Shown piece after piece: positions 44,707-53,548 of a stretch of 64,000 bases of DNA. A program made the translations under genes and the position numbers. The first letter of the stretch is position 1. Each line of letters begins with the position of its first letter. The stretch lies in the NCBI GenBank assembly GCA_963809965.1, contig CAWELU010000041.1:44932-108931 (forward strand), in the 5' to 3' direction. This DNA comes from CAIWHR01 sp963809965 (GTDB taxonomy: Bacteria; Pseudomonadota; Gammaproteobacteria; Burkholderiales; Casimicrobiaceae). The notes beneath the pieces were generated by a model. That model was not told the DNA's origin and searched no databases. It saw only the letters and a list, made by a program, of their open reading frames with translations.

Positions 44707-47034
44707 ATGCCCACGCTCGAAATCGACGGCAGGCAGGTGGAGGTGGCCGCAGGCAGCACGGTGATGGACGCCGCGCACAAGCTCGGTGTCTACATACCGC
44801 ATTTCTGCTATCACAAGAAGCTGTCGATCGCCGCGAATTGCCGGATGTGCCTCGTGCAGGTCGAGAAGGCGCCGAAGCCGCTGCCGGCGTGCGCGACGCC
44901 CGTCGCCGAAGGCATGAAAGTCTTCACGCGATCCGAACTGGCCGTCGACGCGCAGAAGGCGGTGATGGAGTTCCTGCTCATCAATCACCCGCTCGACTGC
45001 CCGATCTGCGATCAGGGCGGCGAGTGCCAGCTGCAGGACCTCGCGGTCGGCTACGGCGGCTCCGGCTCGCGCTACGGCGAAGAGAAGCGGGTCGTCTTCC
45101 ACAAGAACCTCGGCCCGCTCGTCTCGGCCGAGGAAATGGCCCGATGCATTCATTGCACGCGCTGCGTTCGCTTCGGGCAGGAGATCGCCGGGGTAATGGA
45201 ACTCGGCATGATCGGTCGCGGCGAGCACGCCGAGATCGTGTCCTTCGTCGGCCGAACCGTCGATTCCGAACTGTCGGGCAACATGATCGACCTGTGTCCG
45301 GTCGGGGCCCTCACGTCGAAGCCGTTCCGATACGCCGCTCGGACCTGGGAGCTCGCGCGGCGCAAGTCGGTCTCCCCGCACGACGCGCTCGGCGCCAACC
45401 TGATCGTCCAGGCGAAGGGCGACCGCGTGGTACGGGTCGTCCCGCTCGAGAACGAAGCGGTCAACGAATGCTGGATCTCCGACAAGGACCGGTACTCGTA
45501 CGAAGCGCTCGCGAGCGACGAGCGCCTTACCGCGCCGATGATCAAGGAGGGCGGCGAGTGGAAGACGGTCGATTGGACGACGGCGCTCGAGTTCGTCGCG
45601 CAGAGGTTGCGCGATGTCCTCGCCAAGCATGGCGGAACCGCCCTCGGGACCCTTGTGTCGCCGCACGCCACGCTCGAGGAGATGGCGCTGGTGGCGCGCC
45701 TGACGCGTGCCCTTGGCTCCGACAACATCGACTTTCGGCTACGGCAAACCGATTTTTCCGCAGACGGCCGGCGAACGGGCATCCCGTGGCTGGGGATGCC
45801 GATCGCCGAGGTGGGGACGCTCGAACGTGTGCTCGTTGTCGGCAGCTTCCTGCGCAAGGACCATCCGCTGCTCGCGCAACGGCTGCGGCAGGCGGCGAAG
45901 AAGGGGGCGCACGTCTCGGTGCTGCACGCGGTCGGCGATGATTCACTGATCCGGCTCGCCCACGCCTTCGTTGCCGCGCCGTCGCTGCTGCCGCAGGCGC
46001 TCGCCGAAATCGTGGTTGCCGCAGCGCAGGGTACCGGCAAGGATGCGCCACCGGCGCTCGCGGGGATCGAGCCGACCGCGGCTTCGCAGGTGATCGCGGC
46101 GAGTCTGGTTTCCGGCGAGCGGAAGGCGATCTTCCTCGGCAATTTCGCCGAGCAGCACGCGCGCGCGGCCCAGTTGTTCGCGCTTGCCGGTGCGCTCGCG
46201 GCAATCGTCGGTGCGCGGCTGGGTTGCTTCACCGAGGCGGCAAACAGCGTCGGCGGCTACGTCGCCGGCGCGTTGCCCGCGACGGACGGGCTCAATGCCC
46301 TGGCGATGCTGAACGACCCGCGGAAGGCCTATCTGGTCGTCGGCGCCGAGCCGGAATTCGATTGCTCGAGTCCGGTTGCCGCACGTTCCGCGCTCGAGAA
46401 GGCCGAGTTCGCCGTGGTCCTGTCACCGTTCCGGCATGGCATGCAATATGCCGACGCACTGCTTCCCGTGTCGCCCTTCACCGAGACAGCGGGCACCTTC
46501 GTCAACTGCGAAGGTCGCATGCAACGATTCAACGGCGTGGTGAAGCCGCTCGGCGAAACGCGTCCGGCATGGAAGGTGCTGCGCGTTCTGGGGTCGATGC
46601 TCGGCGTGCCCGGCTTTGACTTCGACTCGATCGACGATGTCCGCGCAACCTTGCCCGACCAGGCCGCGATCGCTGCGAGGCTCGCCAATGCGACCGACGT
46701 CGCGATTGTGCGCCCGGCAGCGGCGACGCCGGGCCTGGAGCGCGTCGCCGACGTCCCGATCCATTTCGCGGATCCGCTCGCGCGACGCGCACCGTCGCTG
46801 CAACAAACGGCCGACGCGCGGCCGCCGCGCGCGCGCCTGAACGCATTGACGCTGGCGCAGATCGGCGTCGCCGAGGGCACACAGGTCAAGGTGCGGCAGG
46901 GACGCGGCGAGGCGGTGCTTACCGCGATCGCGGATCCGGGGGTGCCTGCCGGCGTTGTCCGCATCGCGGCGGGGCACGCGTCGACCTGCAGCCTCGATGG
47001 CCTGTCCGGACCGGTGACGGTGGAGCGTGCTTAG
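44707..47034 (+). CDS. nuoG: NADH-quinone oxidoreductase subunit G
   Basis: A 775-residue subunit. The N-terminus carries a 2Fe-2S domain (HFCYHKKLSIAANCRMC), a His/Cys 4Fe-4S site (CPICDQGGECQLQDL) and two further cluster sites (CIHCTRCVRFGQEIAG). The remainder is a molybdopterin-oxidoreductase-like domain without cofactor. Followed by about 205 bp of repeats before nuoH. Confidence 0.96.
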   Translation: MPTLEIDGRQVEVAAGSTVMDAAHKLGVYIPHFCYHKKLSIAANCRMCLVQVEKAPKPLPACATPVAEGMKVFTRSELAVDAQKAVMEFLLINHPLDCPICDQGGECQLQDLAVGYGGSGSRYGEEKRVVFHKNLGPLVSAEEMARCIHCTRCVRFGQEIAGVMELGMIGRGEHAEIVSFVGRTVDSELSGNMIDLCPVGALTSKPFRYAARTWELARRKSVSPHDALGANLIVQAKGDRVVRVVPLENEAVNECWISDKDRYSYEALASDERLTAPMIKEGGEWKTVDWTTALEFVAQRLRDVLAKHGGTALGTLVSPHATLEEMALVARLTRALGSDNIDFRLRQTDFSADGRRTGIPWLGMPIAEVGTLERVLVVGSFLRKDHPLLAQRLRQAAKKGAHVSVLHAVGDDSLIRLAHAFVAAPSLLPQALAEIVVAAAQGTGKDAPPALAGIEPTAASQVIAASLVSGERKAIFLGNFAEQHARAAQLFALAGALAAIVGARLGCFTEAANSVGGYVAGALPATDGLNALAMLNDPRKAYLVVGAEPEFDCSSPVAARSALEKAEFAVVLSPFRHGMQYADALLPVSPFTETAGTFVNCEGRMQRFNGVVKPLGETRPAWKVLRVLGSMLGVPGFDFDSIDDVRATLPDQAAIAARLANATDVAIVRPAAATPGLERVADVPIHFADPLARRAPSLQQTADARPPRARLNALTLAQIGVAEGTQVKVRQGRGEAVLTAIADPGVPAGVVRIAAGHASTCSLDGLSGPVTVERA

Positions 47035-47041
47035 ATGAACG

Positions 47042-47166
47042 GCCCCCAGGCTCACGTTGTTCGCTGTTCCCCGAGGAGCGGCGTTCGCCCAGCGGCGAGG
47101 GGCCCCGCGCTGATTTTTGCGCGGGGATCGGCGCCAAGGCGAATCGCCGCATCGGCCGACACCTCG
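47042..47166. repeat. Dispersed GC-rich repeat, copy A (nuoG-nuoH gap)
   Basis: Bases 47067-47166 align with the reverse complement of 48879-48978 at roughly 85 percent identity by eye. A conserved 8-bp hairpin stem, CCCCGCGC/GCGCGGGG, spans 47104-47127 with a variable loop. The left part (CCCCCAGGCTCACGTTGTTCG) resembles repeats widespread in Burkholderiales intergenic regions. Confidence 0.8.
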
Positions 47167-47204
47167 GCAATGCGCGTGACCTCGAACGGCCCGGAGGCTG
47201 GGCG

Positions 47205-47239
47205 GTCAGTGCCCTTCGGGCGGCCGGGCGGGCACTGAC
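47205..47239. repeat. 35-bp palindromic element, copy 2
   Basis: Arms GTCAGTGCCC (47205-47214) and GGGCACTGAC (47230-47239) flank a 15-nt loop. It is the inverted counterpart of the element at 7659-7693. It ends one base before the nuoH GTG start codon. Confidence 0.85.
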
Positions 47240-48307
47240 GTGGACTCAATGCTCGCTCCGGCGCAACAACTGCTCGGCCCGGCGTGGCCGGTGGTGTGGA
47301 CGCTCGTGAAGATCGTCGTGATTGCCGTGCCGCTGATCCTGGGCGTCGCCTACCTGACCCTTGCCGAACGCAAGGTCATCGGTTGGATGCAGGTACGCAT
47401 CGGGCCTAACCGCGTGGGTCCGCTGGGGCTGCTGCAGCCGTTTGCCGACGTCTTCAAGCTCATCTTCAAGGAGATCGTCGTCCCGACCGGAGCGAACCGG
47501 TACCTTTTCTTCATCGCTCCGATGCTGGCGCTCGCGCCGGCGCTGGCGGCATGGGCGGTCGTGCCGTTCGCCGAGGGCATCGTGCTCGCCGACATCAATG
47601 CCGGGTTGCTCTACCTGCTCGCGATGACGTCGATCGGCGTCTACGGCATCATCCTGGCCGGCTGGGCGTCCAACTCGAAGTACGCGTTCCTTGGCTGCCT
47701 GCGCTCGGCGGCGCAGATCGTCTCCTACGAGCTCGCGATGGGCTTCGCGCTGATCGGCGTGCTGATGGCGGCGTCGAGCCTCAACCTGTCCGACATTGTC
47801 CGCGGCCAGGAGGGCGGGCTCGCGCACTGGTACTTCATCCCGCTCTTCCCGCTCTTCCTCGTCTATGTGATCTCGGGTGTCGCCGAGACGAACCGGCACC
47901 CCTTCGACGTTGCCGAGGGCGAGTCCGAGATCGTCGCCGGCTTCCACGTCGAATACTCGGGCGTCACCTTCGCGCTCTTCTTCCTCGCCGAGTACATGAA
48001 CATGATCCTGATCGCCGCGCTAGCCGCGGTCATGTTCCTGGGCGGCTGGCTTTCGCCATGGCCGTTGCTCAATGGCGTCGAGATACCGGTGCTCGGCATC
48101 CGTCCGTTTGGCGACGGCATCCCGTGGCTGCTTGCGAAGATGGCATTCGTGCTGTTCTTCTTCCTCTGGATCCGCGCGACGTGGCCGCGCTACCGATACG
48201 ACCAGATCATGCGGCTGGGCTGGAAGGTGTTCATCCCGGTGACGCTCGTCTGGATCGTGGTCCTCGGCGCGATGATGCAGACGCGCTGGGCAGGGCTGTT
48301 CCATTGA
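47240..48307 (+). CDS. nuoH: NADH-quinone oxidoreductase subunit H
   Basis: A 355-residue eight-helix membrane subunit at the quinone entry site. Conserved loops are ERKVIGWMQVRIGPNRVGP and AETNRHPFDVAEGESEIVAGFHVEYSG in two parts. The start is either GTG at 47240 or ATG at 47249. Neither has a visible Shine-Dalgarno because a 35-bp hairpin element ends at 47239, which could affect initiation. Confidence 0.95.
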   Translation: MDSMLAPAQQLLGPAWPVVWTLVKIVVIAVPLILGVAYLTLAERKVIGWMQVRIGPNRVGPLGLLQPFADVFKLIFKEIVVPTGANRYLFFIAPMLALAPALAAWAVVPFAEGIVLADINAGLLYLLAMTSIGVYGIILAGWASNSKYAFLGCLRSAAQIVSYELAMGFALIGVLMAASSLNLSDIVRGQEGGLAHWYFIPLFPLFLVYVISGVAETNRHPFDVAEGESEIVAGFHVEYSGVTFALFFLAEYMNMILIAALAAVMFLGGWLSPWPLLNGVEIPVLGIRPFGDGIPWLLAKMAFVLFFFLWIRATWPRYRYDQIMRLGWKVFIPVTLVWIVVLGAMMQTRWAGLFH

Positions 48308-48311
48308 GCCG

Positions 48312-48809
48312 ATGACCATGCTCGCGCGCATCAGGGAACTCGCCAACACCTGGCTGCTGCTGGAGCTGGGCCGCGGCCTGCTGCTGACCGGGCGCCATCT
48401 GTTCGCGCGCAAGATCACGGTGCAGTTCCCGGAGGAGAAGACGCCGGCATCGCCGCGCTTTCGCGGCCTGCACGCGCTGCGCCGGTATCCGAACGGCGAG
48501 GAGCGCTGCATCGCCTGCAAGCTGTGCGAGGCGGTGTGTCCGGCGCTCGCGATCACCATCGAGTCGGAGCAGCGCGCCGACGGAACGCGACGGACCACGC
48601 GCTACGACATCGACCTCACCAAGTGCATCTTCTGCGGGTTCTGCGAGGAGAGCTGCCCGGTCGACTCGATCGTCGAGACCGGCATCCTCGAATACCACGG
48701 CGAGAAGCGCGGCGACCTCCTGTACACCAAGGAGATGCTGCTGGCAGTCGGCGATCGCTACGAGGGCGAGATCGCGAAGGCGCGCGAGGCGGACGCGAAG
48801 TACCGATGA
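48312..48809 (+). CDS. nuoI: NADH-quinone oxidoreductase subunit I
   Basis: A 165-residue subunit with two 4Fe-4S clusters (N6a/N6b): CIACKLCEAVCP and CIFCGFCEESCP. An N-terminal amphipathic helix docks to the membrane arm. Followed by about 208 bp containing repeat copy B. Confidence 0.97.
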   Translation: MTMLARIRELANTWLLLELGRGLLLTGRHLFARKITVQFPEEKTPASPRFRGLHALRRYPNGEERCIACKLCEAVCPALAITIESEQRADGTRRTTRYDIDLTKCIFCGFCEESCPVDSIVETGILEYHGEKRGDLLYTKEMLLAVGDRYEGEIAKAREADAKYR

Positions 48810-48878
48810 ACGTCGCCGGGTCGCCTCAAGACGTGAATTGCGCCAGGCCTTCCCGGGCCGGTATGGCACGTGCAGCGA

Positions 48879-49013
48879 CGAAGTGTCGGCCGGTGCGGCG
48901 ATTCACCTTGGCGTCGATCCCCGCGCATGACAACGCGCGGGGCCCCTCGCCGTGTGGCGAACGCCGCCCCTCGGGGAGGCGCGCTGCGGCCTCGGCCGCA
49001 AGCGTGGGGGCAC
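48879..49013. repeat. Dispersed GC-rich repeat, copy B (nuoI-nuoJ gap), inverted relative to copy A
   Basis: Reads on the minus strand as the same element as 47042-47166, including the CCCCGCGC/GCGCGGGG hairpin (48919-48942 on the plus strand). It extends further into a TGCGGCC-GGCCGCA palindrome (48980-49007) shared with 9269-9296. It ends just upstream of the nuoJ ATG. Confidence 0.8.
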
Positions 49014-49017
49014 ACGC

Positions 49018-49614
49018 ATGACCTTCCAGGGCTTCCTCTTCTACGTCTTCGCCGCGATCCTCGTGTTCGCGGCGCTGCGGGTGGTCACCGCCCGCAACCC
49101 GGTGCACGCGGCGCTCTGGCTCGTACTGTCCTTCTTCACCGCCGCGGCCCACTGGCTGATGCTGAAGGCCGAGTTCCTCGCGATCGTACTGGTGCTGGTC
49201 TACGTCGGCGCCGTGATGGTGCTGTTCCTGTTCGTGATCATGATGCTGGACATCAACTTCGACACGCTGCGCAAGGAGTTCAAGAGCTACATTCCGGTCG
49301 GCGCGACCGTGGGCGCGCTGGTCCTGGCCGAGATGGCGCTGACGCTGCTCGGCAGCCGGCTCGCCCCGGCGGCGGCCCAGGGCGCCGGAGCGCCATCGGG
49401 GAGCAACACCAAAGCGCTCGGCGCGTTGGTGTACACCGACTACGTCTACCCCTTCGAGATCGCCGCGGTGATCCTGCTGGTTGCGATCGTCGCCGCGATC
49501 GCTCTTACCCATCGCCGACGCAAAGAGACGAAGTACCAGAATCCAAGCGAGCAGGTGAAGGTGCGCGCGCGCGACCGGTTGCGGGTGCTTTCCATGCCGG
49601 CGGAGAAGAAATGA
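49018..49614 (+). CDS. nuoJ: NADH-quinone oxidoreductase subunit J
   Basis: A 198-residue membrane subunit with five helices. Helix 3 (EFLAIVLVLVYVGAVMVLFLFVIMM in two parts) contains the pi-bulge region linked to coupling. A basic C-terminal tail follows the last helix. Start at 49018 is close to the repeat; no strong Shine-Dalgarno is visible. Confidence 0.94.
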   Translation: MTFQGFLFYVFAAILVFAALRVVTARNPVHAALWLVLSFFTAAAHWLMLKAEFLAIVLVLVYVGAVMVLFLFVIMMLDINFDTLRKEFKSYIPVGATVGALVLAEMALTLLGSRLAPAAAQGAGAPSGSNTKALGALVYTDYVYPFEIAAVILLVAIVAAIALTHRRRKETKYQNPSEQVKVRARDRLRVLSMPAEKK

Positions 49615-49663
49615 GGCGCTTCGTCGAGCCGCTCCGCGCCCCCGACGCCGCGAAGCGCCAACC

Positions 49664-49990
49664 ATGGGCGAGATGATGACCATCGCACCGACGCTGTCGC
49701 ACTACCTGGTGCTGGGCGCGATCCTGTTCGCGATCAGCATGGCCGGCATCTTCTTGAACCGCAAGAACGTGATCATCCTGCTGATGTCGATCGAGCTGAT
49801 GCTGCTCGCGGTCAACCTCAACTTCATCGCGTTCTCGAGCTACATGGACGACATGGCGGGGCAGGTGTTCGTGTTCTTCATCCTCACCGTCGCCGCCGCG
49901 GAGTCGGCAATCGGGCTCGCGATCCTGGTGCTGCTCTTCCGCAACGTCGGCTCGATCGACGTCGAGGACATGGGACGGTTGAAGGGCTAG
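49664..49990 (+). CDS. nuoK: NADH-quinone oxidoreductase subunit K
   Basis: A three-helix subunit of 104-108 residues. Glutamates needed for proton transfer are in LLMSIELMLLAVN and TVAAAESAIGLAI. ATG codons at 49664, 49673 and 49676 are all possible; homologues start near MTIAPTLSHYLVLGAI, so 49676 may be the true start. Confidence 0.94.
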   Translation: MGEMMTIAPTLSHYLVLGAILFAISMAGIFLNRKNVIILLMSIELMLLAVNLNFIAFSSYMDDMAGQVFVFFILTVAAAESAIGLAILVLLFRNVGSIDVEDMGRLKG

Positions 49991-50009
49991 CTCCGCGCGG
50001 ATAGCCACC

Positions 50010-52049
50010 ATGACCATGCAGCAACTCTACCTCGTCGTGCCGCTGGCGCCGCTTGCCGCCGCGATCGTCGTCGGCCTCGCCGGCGCGAAGCTCGGTCGCC
50101 GGGTCTCGCACATGCTCTGCATTGCGGGCGTGGCGGTGGCGATGGTCGCTTCGTACCTCGTCTTCCGCGATGTCCAGGCCGGCCACACGTTCAACGGCGA
50201 CGTCTACACGTGGCTGCAGTCCGGAACGCTCAAGTTCGCGGTCGGCTTCCTGATCGACCCGCTGACTGCGACCATGATGCTGGTGGTCACGTTCGTGTCC
50301 CTGATGGTCCATGTCTACACGATCGGCTACATGGCCGACGATCCCGGCTACACCCGGTTCTTCAGCTACATCTCGCTGTTCACGTTCAGCATGCTGATGC
50401 TGGTGATGAGCAACAACTTCGTCCAGCTCTTCTTCGGGTGGGAGGCCGTGGGGCTGGTCTCATACCTGCTGATAGGGTTCTGGTATACGCGGCCGACGGC
50501 GATTTACGCGAATCTCAAGGCGTTCCTCGCCAACCGCGTCGGCGACTTCGGCTTCGTGCTGGGGATCGGCCTCGTGCTCGCCTACTTCGGCACGCTCGAT
50601 TACGCGCAGGTGTTCGCCGGTGCCCCGGCGCTCGCCGACACGAAGGTCAACCTGTTGGGGAGCGCGCAGTGGTCACTGCTGTCGGTGATCGCCATTTGCC
50701 TCTTCATCGGGGCGATGGGGAAGAGCGCGCAGGTGCCGCTGCACGTCTGGCTCCCCGACTCGATGGAGGGCCCCACGCCGATCTCCGCGCTGATCCACGC
50801 AGCGACGATGGTCACCGCGGGGATCTTCATGGTCGCGCGGATGAGTCCGCTGTTCGAGCTGTCGGACACGGCACTTGCGGTCGTGACCATCGTCGGGGCG
50901 ACCACGGCGCTGTTCATGGCGTTCCTCGGCATCGTGCAGAACGACATCAAGCGCGTGGTGGCCTACTCGACGCTCTCGCAACTCGGCTACATGACCGTGG
51001 CGCTGGGCGTGTCGGCGTATTCGGCGGCGATCTTCCACCTGACCACGCATGCGTTTTTCAAGGCGCTCCTCTTCCTCGGCGCGGGTTCCGTCATCATCGC
51101 GCTCCACCACGAGCAGGATCTGCGCAAGATGGGCGGCTTGCGCAAGTACATGCCGATCACCTACTGGACGGCGCTCGTCGGCTCGCTGGCGCTCGCGGGC
51201 ATTCCGCCGTTCGCGGGCTTCTTCTCGAAGGACGCCATCATCGAGGCGGTCCACGCGTCCACGGTGACGGGCCACCAGTACGCGTACTTCGCGGTGATGG
51301 CCGGCGTTTTCGTCACGGCGTTCTATTCGTTCCGGATGCTCTTCCTCGCATTCCACGGCAAGGAGCGATTCGGCGTCGCGGAGCACGACCGGCACGCGAA
51401 TCACGGCGGTGACGATCATTCCCACGACGTGTCGCACCACGCCGGCCCCGGGGCCGACCCGCACGGCCACGCGGCCGGCCCGCCCAGAGAGAGCCGTTGG
51501 GTCGTCACCGTACCGCTGGTCCTGCTCGCAATTCCGTCGGTCTACGCGGGGTGGTGGTACGTCGAGCCGATGCTGATCGGAAGCTATTTCGGCAACTCGA
51601 TCGTCGTGCGGCCGGAGCACCCGGCGATCTGGAACTTCCGGGCCGAATGGCATGGTGTCGGCGCCTTCATCCGGCACGGGGTGTTGAGCCTGCCGTTCTG
51701 GCTCGCGATCGCCGGCATCGTTGCCGCGTGGTACTGCTATCTGGCCAACCCCGCGCTGCCCGAGAGACTGAAGCGCACGGCCGGGGTGCTCTACACGCTG
51801 CTCGACAACAAGTATTACTTCGACCGCTTCAACGACTGGTTCTTCGCCAGGGGCGCACGCGCGCTAGGCCGGGTCCTGTCGGAGATCGGCGACCGCTCGA
51901 TCATCGACGGTTTCTTCGTCAACGGATCCGCGCGCGTGGTCGGCTGGACCTCGGCGCTGTTGCGGCACATCCAGTCCGGCTACGTGTACCACTATGCGTT
52001 CACCATGATCATCGGCCTCTTCGCGCTGCTCTCCTGGTGGTCGAACTGA
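50010..52049 (+). CDS. nuoL: NADH-quinone oxidoreductase subunit L, with a His-rich loop
   Basis: A 679-residue antiporter-like proton-pumping subunit with the lateral helix HL. Conserved stretches are FFGWEAVGLVSYLLIGFW, LPDSMEGPTPISALIHAATMV and HAFFKALLFLGAGSV. Residues about 459-486 form a loop with nine histidines and several aspartates (for example HSHDVSHHAG), between transmembrane helices. Such a loop could bind metal or simply be tolerated. Confidence 0.96.
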   Translation: MTMQQLYLVVPLAPLAAAIVVGLAGAKLGRRVSHMLCIAGVAVAMVASYLVFRDVQAGHTFNGDVYTWLQSGTLKFAVGFLIDPLTATMMLVVTFVSLMVHVYTIGYMADDPGYTRFFSYISLFTFSMLMLVMSNNFVQLFFGWEAVGLVSYLLIGFWYTRPTAIYANLKAFLANRVGDFGFVLGIGLVLAYFGTLDYAQVFAGAPALADTKVNLLGSAQWSLLSVIAICLFIGAMGKSAQVPLHVWLPDSMEGPTPISALIHAATMVTAGIFMVARMSPLFELSDTALAVVTIVGATTALFMAFLGIVQNDIKRVVAYSTLSQLGYMTVALGVSAYSAAIFHLTTHAFFKALLFLGAGSVIIALHHEQDLRKMGGLRKYMPITYWTALVGSLALAGIPPFAGFFSKDAIIEAVHASTVTGHQYAYFAVMAGVFVTAFYSFRMLFLAFHGKERFGVAEHDRHANHGGDDHSHDVSHHAGPGADPHGHAAGPPRESRWVVTVPLVLLAIPSVYAGWWYVEPMLIGSYFGNSIVVRPEHPAIWNFRAEWHGVGAFIRHGVLSLPFWLAIAGIVAAWYCYLANPALPERLKRTAGVLYTLLDNKYYFDRFNDWFFARGARALGRVLSEIGDRSIIDGFFVNGSARVVGWTSALLRHIQSGYVYHYAFTMIIGLFALLSWWSN

Positions 52050-52062
52050 AACCGCGATAGAG

Positions 52063-53532
52063 ATGCCGTACCTTTCGCTCGCGATCTGGGTGCCCATCGT
52101 CGCCGGCCTCGCCGTGCTGGCGGTCGGCCGCGACAGCGATGCGGGGCTCGCGCGCTGGATCGCGCTCGTCGGCGCACTGGTCGGCCTGCTGGTTACGCTG
52201 CCACTGTGGCTGCATTTCAACCTCGGCACCTCCGAAATGCAGTTCGTCGAGCGCACCGACTGGATTCCCCGATTCGACATCCACTACTTCCTCGGCGTGG
52301 ACGGCATCTCGATGCTGTTCGTGCTCCTGAACAGCCTGATGACATTGCTGGTCGTCTGGGCGGGCTGGGTGGTGATCCAGACGCGCGTCGCCCAGTACAT
52401 GGCCGCGTTCCTGATCCAGTCCGGGCTCATCAACGGCGCCTTCTCGGCGCTCGACGGGATCCTGTTCTACGCGTTCTTCGAGGCGATGCTGATCCCGATG
52501 TACCTGATCATCGGCGCGTGGGGCGGGCCGAACCGCGTGTACGCGGCGCTCAAGTTCTTCCTCTACACCCTGCTCGGATCGCTGCTGATGCTGGTGGCGC
52601 TGATCTACCTGTACAACGTGTCGCAGACCTTCTCGATCCTCGAGTGGTACCACGTCCCACTGTCGCTGCCGGTCCAGATTCTGCTGTTCGTGGCGTTCTT
52701 CCTGTCGTTCGCGGTCAAGGTTCCGATGTGGCCGGTGCACACCTGGCTCCCCGATGCGCACGTCGAGGCGCCGACGGGCGGCTCGGTGATCCTCGCGGCG
52801 ATCACGCTCAAGATCGGCGCCTACGGTTTCGTCCGCTTCATCCTGCCGATCGCCCCGGACGCCAGCCGCTCGCTGTCGACGTTCGTCATCGTGCTCTCGC
52901 TCATCGCCATCGTGTACATCGGCTTCGTCGCGCTGGTGCAGGCCGACATGAAGAAGCTGATCGCCTACTCGTCGATCTCACACATGGGATTCGTCACGCT
53001 GGGCTTCTTCCTGTTCAGTCAGCTTGGGGTAGAGGGCGGCCTCGTGCAGATGATCTCGCATGGCTTCGTGTCCGCGGCGATGTTCCTTTGCGTCGGCGTC
53101 ATGTACGACCGGATGCACAGCCGGCTGATCGCGGACTACGGCGGCGTGGTCAACACGATGCCCAGGTTCGCGGCGTTCATGATGCTCTTCGCGATGGCCA
53201 ACGCTGGCCTGCCCGCCACGTCGGGCTTCGTCGGCGAATTCCTGGTGATCCTGGCCGCCGTGAAGGTCAATTTCTGGCTCGGGGCCCTCGCGGCGACGAT
53301 CATGATCCTCGGCGCGGCCTACACGCTGTGGATGTACAAGCGCGTGATCTACGGTGCGGTTGCGAACGACCACGTCGCGCAGCTCACGGACCTCTCCCGG
53401 CGCGAGTTCTGGCTGCTGGCCTTCGTGGCGGCGCTGGTGCTTTGGATGGGGGTGTGGCCGAAGCCCTTCGTCGACGTGATGCACGTTTCGGTGACGGACC
53501 TGCTGGCGCACGTCGCCAAGTCCAAGCTTTGA
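52063..53532 (+). CDS. nuoM: NADH-quinone oxidoreductase subunit M
   Basis: A 489-residue antiporter-like subunit. Key segments are FFEAMLIPMYLIIGAWGG with the conserved glutamate, FAVKVPMWPVHTWLPDAHVEAPTGGSV in two parts, and AYSSISHMGFVTLG. Directly follows nuoL. Confidence 0.97.
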   Translation: MPYLSLAIWVPIVAGLAVLAVGRDSDAGLARWIALVGALVGLLVTLPLWLHFNLGTSEMQFVERTDWIPRFDIHYFLGVDGISMLFVLLNSLMTLLVVWAGWVVIQTRVAQYMAAFLIQSGLINGAFSALDGILFYAFFEAMLIPMYLIIGAWGGPNRVYAALKFFLYTLLGSLLMLVALIYLYNVSQTFSILEWYHVPLSLPVQILLFVAFFLSFAVKVPMWPVHTWLPDAHVEAPTGGSVILAAITLKIGAYGFVRFILPIAPDASRSLSTFVIVLSLIAIVYIGFVALVQADMKKLIAYSSISHMGFVTLGFFLFSQLGVEGGLVQMISHGFVSAAMFLCVGVMYDRMHSRLIADYGGVVNTMPRFAAFMMLFAMANAGLPATSGFVGEFLVILAAVKVNFWLGALAATIMILGAAYTLWMYKRVIYGAVANDHVAQLTDLSRREFWLLAFVAALVLWMGVWPKPFVDVMHVSVTDLLAHVAKSKL

Positions 53533-53548
53533 CGGGACGGCCTCGACC

